Below are positions 1 through 9,921 of a stretch of 64,000 nucleotides of DNA, piece after piece (within the stretch, counting starts at the first letter, position 1; every line of letters begins with the position of its first letter). The position numbers were made by a program, and so were the translations under genes. The DNA comes from Deinococcus marmoris (lineage in GTDB: Bacteria; Deinococcota; Deinococci; Deinococcales; Deinococcaceae): the NCBI RefSeq assembly GCF_001949125.1, contig NZ_MSTI01000007.1:1-64000 (forward strand), given 5' to 3'. Below the pieces are notes generated by a model. That model ran no database searches. It had not been told where the DNA came from and was given only the letters and a program-made list of their open reading frames with translations.

Positions 1-8
1 CTCCTCCC

Positions 9-413
9 TTGACTAAGCGCCCCTTTACGCCCTTGCCCCGCGAGATTGAGGATCTGGAACTGGAGGACGGCACAGTGATTCAGGTGCCCTCGCTGCCCTT
101 GCTTCCCCGGGAGCAGGAACTCAAGCAGCGTGACTACGCCAAAGCTGCGGCCCGTTTCGACAGCGCCGCCTCGAAAGTCCTGGCTGCCCTGACGGCCCTG
201 GATGTGTACAGCATGGATGAAGTGGCGCAGATTGCCCAGAGTCCAGAGGGGAGACAGCTCTACGGCCCGGTGCGCGTGACCCGGATCAAAGAAATGTTGG
301 AGCAGCTTCATCAGAAGTGGGTGGGCGCTCCTGACCAGACCCGCACCATTGATGCCGCGCCGTTGCTGGACGTGAAAGCAAAAAAGGATGAACGGGTGCT
401 GGAGCTGAACTGA
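9..413 (+). CDS. Probable tail assembly (chaperone-like) protein, start uncertain
   Basis: The frame is already open at the window edge, so the TTG at 9 is only the first possible start and the true start may lie to the left. The 134 visible residues are charged and mostly helical, without a recognised motif. Siphophages place their tail assembly chaperones (the lambda G/GT type, often made by a -1 ribosomal frameshift) just before the tape measure gene, and this gene sits one small gene upstream of it. The role rests on gene order only. A cytoplasmic assembly factor is the best guess; a minor tail protein is possible. Confidence 0.6.
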   Translation: MTKRPFTPLPREIEDLELEDGTVIQVPSLPLLPREQELKQRDYAKAAARFDSAASKVLAALTALDVYSMDEVAQIAQSPEGRQLYGPVRVTRIKEMLEQLHQKWVGAPDQTRTIDAAPLLDVKAKKDERVLELN

Positions 414-469
414 CGCGCCCACATCCGCACCCGCGCCCTGGCACTCGCTGGGGCGTTTATCTTGGGGGC

Positions 470-874
470 ATGACCCTGGACCCTGAGACAAACGCCCGCA
501 TTGAAGCCGAGGAAGCCTACCGGGCGCAGGTGCGACGCACGGGCCAGCGTAAGGGCTTCTGGGAATGGGCGGCGGTACTGATCGGGGTTCCAATCGCCGT
601 CCTGGCCGCGCTGGCGATCTGGGGTTCTCTTGCTCCCTCCACGCCTGACTACCAAACCAGTTTTCTGGTGGCCTGCCAGCGCGGCGTGCGCGAAAAGCTC
701 AAGGCCCCATCTACCGCAAAGTTTGGGAATGAGATAGGCCGTGACGTGCTGACGGTGACGAGTGGTTACCGTCTGAATGGGACAATAGAGGCGCAAAACA
801 GTTTCGGTGCGTTGATTCAATCCACCTATCAATGCACGGGCAGCAGCACAAATCTAGAAATAGACATTGAATAG
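470..874 (+). CDS. Single-pass membrane protein between tail genes
   Basis: This 134-residue protein has a charged N-terminus, one hydrophobic segment at about residues 32-54 and a soluble C-terminal part of about 80 residues with two cysteines. It lies between the presumed tail assembly gene and the tape measure gene, and a terminator follows it. The topology would place the C-terminal part outside the cytoplasmic membrane. It could be an accessory (moron) gene or a membrane protein used during tail assembly or DNA entry. No family was recognised. Confidence 0.6.
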   Translation: MTLDPETNARIEAEEAYRAQVRRTGQRKGFWEWAAVLIGVPIAVLAALAIWGSLAPSTPDYQTSFLVACQRGVREKLKAPSTAKFGNEIGRDVLTVTSGYRLNGTIEAQNSFGALIQSTYQCTGSSTNLEIDIE

Positions 875-903
875 ATCGCCTCTCAGGTTCATAACCATTC
901 ACG

Positions 904-924
904 CCGCCCTTCCGGGCGGTTTTT
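904..924 (+). terminator. Rho-independent terminator before the tape measure gene
   Basis: A perfect 6-bp stem (CCGCCC at 904-909 and GGGCGG at 914-919) with a TTCC loop is followed by five T residues at 920-924. It sits between the membrane protein gene and the tape measure gene, so it could cut expression of the very long downstream gene relative to upstream genes. Confidence 0.75.
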
Positions 925-948
925 CGTTGCCCTGGAGGTGACTAAACC

Positions 949-3900
949 ATGACCAAAGGTCAATCTGTGGGCGGCCTCTTTATCGATACGGGCCTAGATT
1001 TGACAGGCATCGAGCGTGATCTTCAGAAGGCCCGTCAGTTTGTTGAGCGTACCAACGGTGTGAAGCTGAACATCGACAACCGCGCGGCAAAGACTGCGAT
1101 TGAGCAGGTTAAGGCTGATCTGGCTGCCCTCAAGGGAATGTCAGAGCGGGACGCTCAGGCCCGCGCGCAAGCTGCCCGACTGCTGGGGACGGCTTACAAA
1201 GAGCAGGCTGGGGCCATCCGGGGCGTGACGGCAGAACTCAAAACCCTGTCAGCCCAGTCGGTCCTGACCGCGCGGCTAGGCGCACAGGCAGACCGCGAGG
1301 CGGCGGCGGCAGTCCGGGCACTCGTGACGGCCCGCAAGGAAGCGGCAACACTGGCGGGACGGGCAGGCAACGCCGCAGACCTCGCACGGGCACAGACGGC
1401 TTTACAGGGCATCATGCAAACGCTGGGCAAACTCCAGAACACTGGAACGGTGCGCCTGAAGTTTGATTTGACCAGCGTCAATGCTGAGCTGGCCCGCCTC
1501 CAGGGCCGCTCGGTGTTGCTGAAAGTCAGCTTCTCGAATTTCGACGCGATCAAGAATGACCTGACCACCCTCAAGGGCATGTTGAACGGCCTCGGCGCGA
1601 ACATGCAATACCGCGTGACCGTGAACACCACGGCGCTGAATGCGGTGTACACGCAAATCAACACCCAGATCACGGCCCTTCAGAGCCTGATCAGCCAGCT
1701 CCGCGCTCTCGGTGGTGGTGGGGGCGGCGGTGGCGGCGGCGGACGCGGTGGGCCGGGCATCTCAGCAGCTAATCGGGCACTCCTGGCCGAGCTGGAAGCC
1801 CTGAACAACCAGTGGAAGCGCGGGGACGTAAACGCCGCGCAGTTCGGTTCCCAGCTCACTGCCCTGCAAGGCCGTCTCCGCACGGCGTCTGCCGGGGCCA
1901 CAGCCGGGACAGCCGACTTCAAGGCGCTGGACGCTGGATTGACCCGCCTGACGGGCAGCCTGCGCTCCATTAACACCGACGCCTTCCAGCGGATCAGGAC
2001 CGAGGCTGGAGCCATGCGGGCGGCGTTCGACACGGCCACGGCGGGCGTGCGGCGCAATTCCACCGAGTTCCGGGCCGCATCTGCCGTCTATGCCGCCGAA
2101 AGTGCGCGGATCACCGCCAGTTTGCAGACGATGGCCCGCAGTGGCAACCTGACCACCACGCAGCTTGGTCAGGTCAACCGCGAGATTCAGCGCCTCGCCC
2201 GTGAGCAGAACACCATCCGGGGCGGCATCAATGCGGGTGGCCTGTCCGGCAACATCGTCAACAGCTTCGGGATGCTGCCCGGTCAACTGGGCATGATGGC
2301 TTCCCAGGGCGGCGCGGCCATCAATGCCTTCCAGGGCATCGCCTCTGCTGCTGGCCCTGCTGGGCTGGCTGTGGGTGGGCTTGCCCTGGTGGTGGGCGGC
2401 GCGGCGCTGGCGGCAACCAAAGCGGTCAACGAGTACGCCAAATTTGAGAAGGGGCTGGCGCAGATCGCTACGCTGACTGACAAGACCACCGCCCAGCTCG
2501 GGGACACTGGACGCGCGATCCTGAAGATGAGCGGCGACGTGGGGGCCACCTACACGGATCTCAACGCGGGTCTGTATGACGTGCTGGGTGCAGGGGTCAA
2601 GGGCACTGAGGACATGACGGCCAGCCTGGCGCTGCTCAAGCAGTCCGCTGAACTGGCGCGCGCTGGAGCCACGGAGACTGCCACTGCCACCGACGTGCTG
2701 ACCAGCGTGTTGAACGCCTACAAACTGGAAGCGTCTGACGCCACAATGGTCAGCGATAAACTCTTTAAGGCCGTCGACGACGGCAAGATGAGCTTCTCGC
2801 AACTCGCCCAGAGTCTCGGTATGGTGCTGCCCACCGCCAAAATGGCCGGCCTGAGTCTGGACGAGGTGCTGGGCAGCGTGGCCGCACTGACCGCGCAGGG
2901 CATCAAGCCGTCCTCCGCCATCGAATACCTGCGCTCGGCGCTGACGAACATCATCAAGCCCAGCATGCAGGCAAAAGAGACCGCCAAAGATCTCGGTATC
3001 CAGTTCAATGCCCAGGCGCTGGCAGCCAAGGGCCTCGTGCCATTCCTGCGCGACGTGATCGAGAAGACCGACGGCAACAGCGAGGCGATGGCCCGGCTGT
3101 TCGGCGACGTGGGCGGTCTGCCCGCCGTGACGGGTCTGGCTAACGGCAATTTCGAGCGCCTGACCGCCACCCTGGAAGGGCAGGCGAACGCGGCAGGTAA
3201 AACGGCGGAAGCCTACGGCAAGGTGGCCGCCACCATCAGCCAGAAATCTGATGAGGTTTCGGCCAAATGGAAGTCGCTGTGGGTGAATGTGGGCGAGCTG
3301 TTTGCGTCTACCAAAACCAGCGTGCTGGACGGTATCAACGACATGCTCACGGGCCTGAACGACGTGTTGAGCAAGTTCAATCAGGCGCGTGACCTGAAAA
3401 ACGGCGTCGGCAAGTCGGATCTGCTCAAGCAGAAGGAGGCCAAGGAAGAGGAACTGGCCACGGCCAGAAGCCAATTGGCGTCTGCGCAGAGCGTGGCGGA
3501 TGCGCAGCAACGCGCGACGGGCAAAGTGTCAGAGCAGTTCCAGCCCCGTCTGGACGCCCAGAAAGCCAAGGTGGCTGCGCTGGAAGCCGCAGTGGCAGAC
3601 CTGAGCTTTCAGGTGCAGCAGGAGGCCCAGGCCAACGGCACCTTCACTGGCCCGCTTCAGACCGGTGGCCCAGCGGGTGTGGCCCTGACGGCGGCGGGAG
3701 CCGACGCCCTGGGCGCAAAGGTGGTCGAGGCCGGGGCGGGCAAGCTGGGACAGGTCAGCGCCGACAGCATCGTGAATTACTGCGCCCAGTGGGTGCGGCT
3801 CGTGCTTGGCAAGGCCACACCAGAAGTGGCAGGCAAGATCAATGCCCTGTTCCAGACCGACAGCAATGGGGACGGCAAAACCGAGGCCACCGATGCCGCC

Positions 3901-6900
3901 CGTAACCTGCTCAAGGCGGGTTTTGCTCAGCGGTATAGCGGCACGAAAGATCTTCAGAAGGGCGATGTGGTGTTCTACACGGAGAATGGCCAGAATCACA
4001 CTGGTATCTACATCGGCGACGGCATGGTGCGTGGCAACAACCGCGTGACCTATGCGGCCAACGGTGGCAAATTCGACAAGTATGGCAACCCCACCAGCCC
4101 CGGCGTGAACCCCGTGGGCGATGTGGCGATTGGTAAACTGGGCACGCCCAACTGGATCGTGCGTCCCGGTGACATGCTGCCCGTGCTGGGGGCCAAGGTG
4201 CCCGAGGTCCGGCCCGATGCAGGAGCAGGCGGAGCCGCGTCTGCTGCGCCGATCAAGGCGTTTGAGACCTACGTTAAGGAGGCCAGACGCATTCTGGATC
4301 AGGTGGAGAAGTACGCACCTGGCGGCACCGCGCCCAATTCGGCCAAATGGAACAAGGCCAAAGATGCCCTCAAATCCTTTGGCGATCAGAGCGACATCAC
4401 GGCCCGAGCGCTGGAATATGCTGGACTGGCCACCAAAAAGGCAGATAAAGCCACCTCCCAGTACGGCCAGACCTTTGACCGTTTGAAGGGCCAGCTCGAC
4501 ATCACGCAGAGCCTGGGCGATCTGGGCCGCCCCTCTGCCGAGATCAGCAAGAATCTCAAAGCCATCAGCACCGATGCCCTGGCTGCCGCCAGTGCCGAGA
4601 AGAAACGCAACGGCGAGACGGCGAAGTATCGCGCACTCCTGGATCTGGCCGGAGACGCAGCCAAGAAACTGAAATCCATCACCGACAAGAAGCCCGATCT
4701 CACCCCCACCCAGCGCGAACAGCAGCAACTGGCCGAGCGGCTTGCTGCCGAGAAAATGGTGGCCGACATGCGGAACGCTGGAACGGGCCGCCTGAGCGAC
4801 ATCATCAAGGGCGGTGTCCAGAAAGAGGGTGATCTGGCCCGCTGGGACGGCGCGAAGGCCGAGCTGAAGCGCCGCGCCGATCTGGACACCGAAGCAGGCA
4901 AGGCGGCGAAAAAGGCGCTGGAGGATAACGCCGCATTGATCGGAAAGTTGGCCGAGGAGACCGCCAAAGCTGCTGTGGAACGCTCCAAAGAGCTGGCCCA
5001 GCTTCGCGCCAAATATGCTGCCGAGCGCCGTGACCTGGACGTGCAGGAGGCTGAGGCAGACCTCGCCCGCACGCAGGAACTGAACAAGAAGGAACTGGCC
5101 GATTTCAAGGGCACCGCAGCCCAGAAGGTGGCCCTGATCAAGCGTCAGGGGCAAGATGAATTCAACGCCAGCGAACAGGTTGCCCGTGCCACCCGCGACA
5201 AGGCCATCCGTGCATTCCAGAACGACATCACCAATCCGAATAAGCAGCGCAACATCGATGCTGCAAACCAGACCTATGCCGACACTGTGGTCAAACTCAG
5301 GAACGCCCAGACCAGCGCGGGAAACCAGGCCCTGGAAGACCAGACCAAGGCCATCCAGGATGCCCGCGACGCCTATAGCAAGCTCGCCGATGGGATGCGC
5401 GAGAAGATCGCCACGGGCAAGGTAGAAATCGCGGATCTGACCGCTTACCGCGTGGGCATGGATCAGGCCGCAGACGCTGCCACTAAAGGTGGTGTGGCTC
5501 AAACCAAATATGTCAAAGGTGCGCGCCAGAGCGCCGAGGCCCTCTATCAGGCGGGCATTGACGCCCAGATCGCTGCCGGAATGTTCGCAGACCTGGGCGA
5601 CGGACAGAGCCGGGCCGCAGAGGCAGGCAAGAGTTATGCGGTCAGCCTGGAAGACGCCGTGGCGGCCATGCCAGGAACCATCGAAGGCAACGCCGAGTAC
5701 CTGAAGCTGCTCCAGGACATGGCAAAAGCTGGACAGGTGGCGGGCGGCACGGTGGCCCATATTTCGGACCTGATGCGGGATCAGGCCATCGACGCCCAGA
5801 TTGCCGCTGGAGCTTACGCGGATGTCGCCGACAGCTATGACCGAGCGCAACGGGCCGCACAGGGCTACGTGGCCACCCAGCAAACCGCGCTAGACCAGAT
5901 TCCTGGCAGCACCGAGGCAAACGCTGCTTACGTAAAGGTGCTTCAGGACCTGGAATCCGCTGGAAAACTCGCCCCTGGCACGGTGGATGCGGTCAGCCAA
6001 GCCATCCGTGATCAGGAGGTCATTCTGGCCAACACCACCGCTTGGATGGAGCGCCTGACCACCGAGGCAGGAAAGACCTCCGACGCCCTGGTGGAGCTGG
6101 GCGACACCTCGGGGGCCATGCAGACCTTGCAGGAGGCCCTGGACGAAGCGTGGGCAGCCTCTAACCGGGGCGAGGACGCCGCTGCCACCATCGGCGATCT
6201 GACCGACAAGATCAATGCGCTGGCGAAATCTACTGCCCTTACAGATGGATTCAACCTGTTCTTTTCTGGCCTCTCGGGCACCATCGAGGATCAGATTTCA
6301 CAGGTGGTGGACCAGCTTGATCACGTGACCGATCCGGCGATGGTGGCGCGACTCAAAGCGCTTCTAACTGAGCTGCGCCAAGGCGTGGCCGCCTACGAAG
6401 ACCCCAGTAAGGCCGGGTACGCCCCCAGCAGCAACGGAGGCGGGTTCACGAACACCCAGCCGGGCGGGGCTGAAACAGCGCGGGCTATCGCTGCTGCTCG
6501 TGACCTGACGCCAGCACTCAACACCGAGTTAGATTCCGCAACTCTGGGCGTCGCCATGACGCAGGCAGCGGACCTGCTCGCCTCGGAGGTGGGTCAGGCC
6601 CTGCCCGCTGCCACCCGCAAGGCGCTGCAAGACGGGATCGAGAACGCGCAGGCGTACCAGGATGCGCTGGCCAGCATCACGGCAGACGGGATTCAGGACG
6701 GCGTGAACCGGACACTGGACGCCCCTGCTGCTCCCACGAATGAATTCACCAAATGGTCCGACACCATCTTCGGGCTGGGCAGCGAGGGCCTGAGCGACAC
6801 CACCACCCTGAATGCCCTGACCGAATCTCTGGACACCGCCCGGAAGGCAGGGCGGCTCACCGAGGATGACCTTCAGAACCTGCTGAACCTCATCCGGGAG

Positions 6901-8172
6901 TTCGGATCGGAACCCGACATCAAGCTGACCGAGAAGCTTGACCTGAAGGACATGCAGGACGGTATCAAGCAGCTCACCGAGGATTTCGATTCCGGGAAGA
7001 TTACAGCCCCCGAATTTGTGCAGGGCCTCCAGCAGGCCGGAACCGAGCTGGAAGGGTTTGCGCAGGCGGCCCGTGAGGCGGGGAACCCTGTGCTGGCCCG
7101 GCAGTTCGACGAGCTGGCCGCCAGTCTGCGGGCCATGAATCCTGCCATCGCGGGGGCGCTCCAGGCCATCGGCAAGTTCCAGGAATACGCCGGGTACGTT
7201 CAGCAACTCGCTGGGGCCTTCGCTGCCCTGGACGACGGGACGAGCGGCACAGACATCATCGCCAACATCACAGGCATCGGGAACGCCGCCGGGAAACTGG
7301 TGGACCTCGCCTCCGATGTGAGCAAGATCCTGCTGAACCCGGCAGACATCGGCGCGTGGGTGGGAGCCATCACGAAGGTGGCCAGTTCCATCGCCGACGC
7401 CATCGCCGGATTCAAGAAGGCGCAGGCCGAGGTCAAGAAGCTCAAGGAGGACTTCCAGAAGGACAACCCGCTCCTGAACGGCGGCGATTACCAGAAGACC
7501 TTCACCCGTTCGCGCGGCTTCTTCGCTGACGTGTTCGGTGGCGGTCCAGAGGTGGTCAACCAGATCGACGAGCTGGGCCTGACCTTCGCCAAGACCATGT
7601 CGGCTGCCTTCACGGATGGCATCAAGGGTGGGTTGAAGGACGCCATCCTCAACAACGACTTCTCCAAGTTCAAGGACAAGCTGCATGAAACGGTGTTCGA
7701 TGGGATGCTCAATGGCGTCATCGACCTGTTCATCAACCAAACGCTGCTCAAGGAAATCATCGCCCCGGCGATCAAGGCGTGGTCCGACGCGCTGAAGACG
7801 CCGGGTACCGAGGACGATGTTGCTGCGCTCGCTGGCATCGACGCCGCCGTGAACCAGGTGGACGGGCTGGCCAGCAAGTTCTATACGGACGTGGCCCCCA
7901 GGCTCCAGGGCTACGCCCAGCAATACGGCATCACGGGCACGCCGGACACGCAGGGGGTCAACACCAGCAACCTCAGCACCCTGCCGGAGCCGATCCAGTT
8001 CGCTATTGCGACTCCGCTGCTGGAAGGCATGCGAGGGATCAAGGAAGCGGCGGACAGCTTCAAGGGGTCTGTGGGCAGCCTCGACGAAACATTCAGACGT
8101 GGAGTAAGGATCGAGGTTTCCGGGCCAGCAGGGACGGGCACCGGCTACGTCAGCACCACCGGGGCACTTTAA
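949..8172 (+). CDS. Tail tape measure protein with embedded NlpC/P60-like hydrolase
   Basis: The length (2407 residues) and position identify the tape measure protein, which fixes tail length and is ejected on infection. ATG at 949 follows GGAGGTG at 934-940. Visible parts in order: helical repeats; a polyglycine linker near 255-266; a hydrophobic stretch at about 471-490; a TP901/PhageMin-type region at about 494-785; a coiled coil at 824-890; a hydrolase-like domain at about 935-1060 with Cys945 (context NYCAQWV) and His1017 (context NHTGIYIGDGM), as in NlpC/P60 and CHAP amidases or endopeptidases; an EF-hand-type loop at 971-982; long charged helices; and a 77-residue tandem repeat at 1538-1614 and 1615-1691. 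Lytic domains inside tape measures are known and help DNA cross peptidoglycan. At about 1.5 angstrom per residue the tail would be near 350 nm. Confidence 0.95.
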   Translation: MTKGQSVGGLFIDTGLDLTGIERDLQKARQFVERTNGVKLNIDNRAAKTAIEQVKADLAALKGMSERDAQARAQAARLLGTAYKEQAGAIRGVTAELKTLSAQSVLTARLGAQADREAAAAVRALVTARKEAATLAGRAGNAADLARAQTALQGIMQTLGKLQNTGTVRLKFDLTSVNAELARLQGRSVLLKVSFSNFDAIKNDLTTLKGMLNGLGANMQYRVTVNTTALNAVYTQINTQITALQSLISQLRALGGGGGGGGGGGRGGPGISAANRALLAELEALNNQWKRGDVNAAQFGSQLTALQGRLRTASAGATAGTADFKALDAGLTRLTGSLRSINTDAFQRIRTEAGAMRAAFDTATAGVRRNSTEFRAASAVYAAESARITASLQTMARSGNLTTTQLGQVNREIQRLAREQNTIRGGINAGGLSGNIVNSFGMLPGQLGMMASQGGAAINAFQGIASAAGPAGLAVGGLALVVGGAALAATKAVNEYAKFEKGLAQIATLTDKTTAQLGDTGRAILKMSGDVGATYTDLNAGLYDVLGAGVKGTEDMTASLALLKQSAELARAGATETATATDVLTSVLNAYKLEASDATMVSDKLFKAVDDGKMSFSQLAQSLGMVLPTAKMAGLSLDEVLGSVAALTAQGIKPSSAIEYLRSALTNIIKPSMQAKETAKDLGIQFNAQALAAKGLVPFLRDVIEKTDGNSEAMARLFGDVGGLPAVTGLANGNFERLTATLEGQANAAGKTAEAYGKVAATISQKSDEVSAKWKSLWVNVGELFASTKTSVLDGINDMLTGLNDVLSKFNQARDLKNGVGKSDLLKQKEAKEEELATARSQLASAQSVADAQQRATGKVSEQFQPRLDAQKAKVAALEAAVADLSFQVQQEAQANGTFTGPLQTGGPAGVALTAAGADALGAKVVEAGAGKLGQVSADSIVNYCAQWVRLVLGKATPEVAGKINALFQTDSNGDGKTEATDAARNLLKAGFAQRYSGTKDLQKGDVVFYTENGQNHTGIYIGDGMVRGNNRVTYAANGGKFDKYGNPTSPGVNPVGDVAIGKLGTPNWIVRPGDMLPVLGAKVPEVRPDAGAGGAASAAPIKAFETYVKEARRILDQVEKYAPGGTAPNSAKWNKAKDALKSFGDQSDITARALEYAGLATKKADKATSQYGQTFDRLKGQLDITQSLGDLGRPSAEISKNLKAISTDALAAASAEKKRNGETAKYRALLDLAGDAAKKLKSITDKKPDLTPTQREQQQLAERLAAEKMVADMRNAGTGRLSDIIKGGVQKEGDLARWDGAKAELKRRADLDTEAGKAAKKALEDNAALIGKLAEETAKAAVERSKELAQLRAKYAAERRDLDVQEAEADLARTQELNKKELADFKGTAAQKVALIKRQGQDEFNASEQVARATRDKAIRAFQNDITNPNKQRNIDAANQTYADTVVKLRNAQTSAGNQALEDQTKAIQDARDAYSKLADGMREKIATGKVEIADLTAYRVGMDQAADAATKGGVAQTKYVKGARQSAEALYQAGIDAQIAAGMFADLGDGQSRAAEAGKSYAVSLEDAVAAMPGTIEGNAEYLKLLQDMAKAGQVAGGTVAHISDLMRDQAIDAQIAAGAYADVADSYDRAQRAAQGYVATQQTALDQIPGSTEANAAYVKVLQDLESAGKLAPGTVDAVSQAIRDQEVILANTTAWMERLTTEAGKTSDALVELGDTSGAMQTLQEALDEAWAASNRGEDAAATIGDLTDKINALAKSTALTDGFNLFFSGLSGTIEDQISQVVDQLDHVTDPAMVARLKALLTELRQGVAAYEDPSKAGYAPSSNGGGFTNTQPGGAETARAIAAARDLTPALNTELDSATLGVAMTQAADLLASEVGQALPAATRKALQDGIENAQAYQDALASITADGIQDGVNRTLDAPAAPTNEFTKWSDTIFGLGSEGLSDTTTLNALTESLDTARKAGRLTEDDLQNLLNLIREFGSEPDIKLTEKLDLKDMQDGIKQLTEDFDSGKITAPEFVQGLQQAGTELEGFAQAAREAGNPVLARQFDELAASLRAMNPAIAGALQAIGKFQEYAGYVQQLAGAFAALDDGTSGTDIIANITGIGNAAGKLVDLASDVSKILLNPADIGAWVGAITKVASSIADAIAGFKKAQAEVKKLKEDFQKDNPLLNGGDYQKTFTRSRGFFADVFGGGPEVVNQIDELGLTFAKTMSAAFTDGIKGGLKDAILNNDFSKFKDKLHETVFDGMLNGVIDLFINQTLLKEIIAPAIKAWSDALKTPGTEDDVAALAGIDAAVNQVDGLASKFYTDVAPRLQGYAQQYGITGTPDTQGVNTSNLSTLPEPIQFAIATPLLEGMRGIKEAADSFKGSVGSLDETFRRGVRIEVSGPAGTGTGYVSTTGAL

Positions 8173-8184
8173 GGGAGGTGAACA

Positions 8185-9921
8185 ATGGGCTTAACAGACG
8201 AATACCGCTTGGAGGTGCTTTCCCCAGAAGGCACCTTTCGCTTTTACCGGCAGCTTGAGATGGGGCCGGATGAGCTGCGCCTGGACGGTGGCCCCCGCCG
8301 CATGGAGGTGCGCGGCAACGGCGATTGCCGTGAAGCCACGTTCGAGGGGGATCCAGTGAGCCTCGGCATTGGCCCGCGTGACATCGTGACCGTCCAGTTC
8401 CGCAGCGGCCCAAACGCGATCTGGCGCAACCGCTACGCCGGAGTGGCCGTGGTGAACGGCAGCGCAGACAGCGAGATCGGGCGCTACAAGTTGCAGGGCT
8501 TCCGCATGAAACGCCTGACCGAGGTGGAAGTGCGGGGCACTCTGCCTGAGATGGACCTGGGCGCGCAGGTGCGGGAGTTGTTCTTGCAGCTCAATGCCTC
8601 TGGTCAACTGGGCATCGACGGGCAGATCGGCCCCATCCTGATCCGCCCGGACGAACCGAACATTCCAGACCTGGACATCACCAGCGCGGCGATTGACGGC
8701 AACTTCTGGTCTGTTGCCAAGCTGATCGACGAACGGCTCAAGGGCAGAAGCCGCCGCAGCCAGGTCTACCTGAACGCGGACGGCAGCACCGAGAGCCGGG
8801 ACGAGAACCCCGACTGGGGCGTGAACGCAGACCGCCGCCCCGTGTTCGGGTATCCGACTGGCCTGCTGGAAATCGATGAGGCCGGGGAACTGGTGGAGAT
8901 CGACGGCCTGGACGTGGACAGCACCGCACTGGTGACGGACGTGCGCCTGATCTGGGCGCGGACGCTGCAAGCCGGGGCCGTGTACAGCCTGCTGTCCAGC
9001 ACGGGCAACCTGCGGGACGCCACACGGTACGCAGAGGACCTGGCCCGGGCTGGCCCGCTGACCCGCGAGGTGCCCGTGGCCCCGCATACCTATGGGCAGG
9101 CATGGCGCAGTGTGGCCGTGCCCGCCAATGCTGAGCTGTTCCAGCCGCTGGAAGCTCCAACAGTGGGCGTCTCGGTGGCCACAGCCCTCTACCCGGACGG
9201 CGTGCCCCCTGGTACGCCCAGCGTGACCGGGGACAGTCCTTTGCTGGCTGATGGCAAGCCCGACACGGCTATCGAGATCAGCGCTCCGCCCGGCGCGCTC
9301 GCGGTGACCTACAGCCTGACCCTGGACTACCCCGACACCACCCCGCTTCCCGATGGCTTCGTGCTGGCGGTGGAGGGGGGCAGCGTGGAACGGGTGACCA
9401 TCAGCGGGCAGGCGGGCGACGATCTGGTGCTGCTGACCGTGGAACGCCCGAACACCACGGCAGGCGGGTTGAACCTGTTCCCCTGGAAACTCCGGGACGG
9501 GCGACTCCGAGACCGCTGGAGCGTGGGCAAGCGCCTGTCCTTCACGGTCTCGCAGGCCAGCGTGGCCACGCCCCTGCGCATCAGCGCCGCTGCCCTCATT
9601 CAGGCCGACGCAGAGCTGATGCTGGCGACGGCGGGACCGTTGGCCCGGCTGCCCATCCAGAACCCGGCCACGGTTCGGCTGCCTGGCTGGGACACCGATC
9701 CTGCACCAAAAATCCGCATCCTGCGCCGGGATCTCGCGGGCAACCTGACAGGCACCCGAGAACTGCCGGTGGACCTGTTCGTGTACGACGTGGACGAGGA
9801 CGGCGAGCTGTACACGGAGGTGCGTTGTGGACAGAGTGATGACGCCGAGAAACTCAGCTTTGCGGCGGCCATCACGGCGAAAGACCAGACCGCCACGCTG
9901 GACGCCGTGAGGGCCGTATGA
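8185..9921 (+). CDS. Distal tail / baseplate hub-like protein
   Basis: This 578-residue, mostly beta-strand protein directly follows the tape measure gene, where siphophages encode distal tail and tail-associated proteins. The strong site GGGAGGTG lies just before ATG 8185. The N-terminal 180 residues, with a run of short beta elements and a DLGAQVRELF helix, resemble the hub-like part of tail-tip proteins; the middle holds Ig-like beta segments. No catalytic motif is visible. Its stop overlaps the next start by four bases (ATGA), so the two products are probably made together. The call rests on gene order and general composition. Confidence 0.65.
   Translation: MGLTDEYRLEVLSPEGTFRFYRQLEMGPDELRLDGGPRRMEVRGNGDCREATFEGDPVSLGIGPRDIVTVQFRSGPNAIWRNRYAGVAVVNGSADSEIGRYKLQGFRMKRLTEVEVRGTLPEMDLGAQVRELFLQLNASGQLGIDGQIGPILIRPDEPNIPDLDITSAAIDGNFWSVAKLIDERLKGRSRRSQVYLNADGSTESRDENPDWGVNADRRPVFGYPTGLLEIDEAGELVEIDGLDVDSTALVTDVRLIWARTLQAGAVYSLLSSTGNLRDATRYAEDLARAGPLTREVPVAPHTYGQAWRSVAVPANAELFQPLEAPTVGVSVATALYPDGVPPGTPSVTGDSPLLADGKPDTAIEISAPPGALAVTYSLTLDYPDTTPLPDGFVLAVEGGSVERVTISGQAGDDLVLLTVERPNTTAGGLNLFPWKLRDGRLRDRWSVGKRLSFTVSQASVATPLRISAAALIQADAELMLATAGPLARLPIQNPATVRLPGWDTDPAPKIRILRRDLAGNLTGTRELPVDLFVYDVDEDGELYTEVRCGQSDDAEKLSFAAAITAKDQTATLDAVRAV

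Noticed and set aside
3529..5883. Long minus-strand open frame of 784 codons, and another at 1762-3510
   Set aside because: Both lie wholly inside the tape measure gene on the opposite strand; their translations are His/Gly/Leu-rich as expected from the complement of a GC-rich gene, and they lack ribosome sites and motifs.
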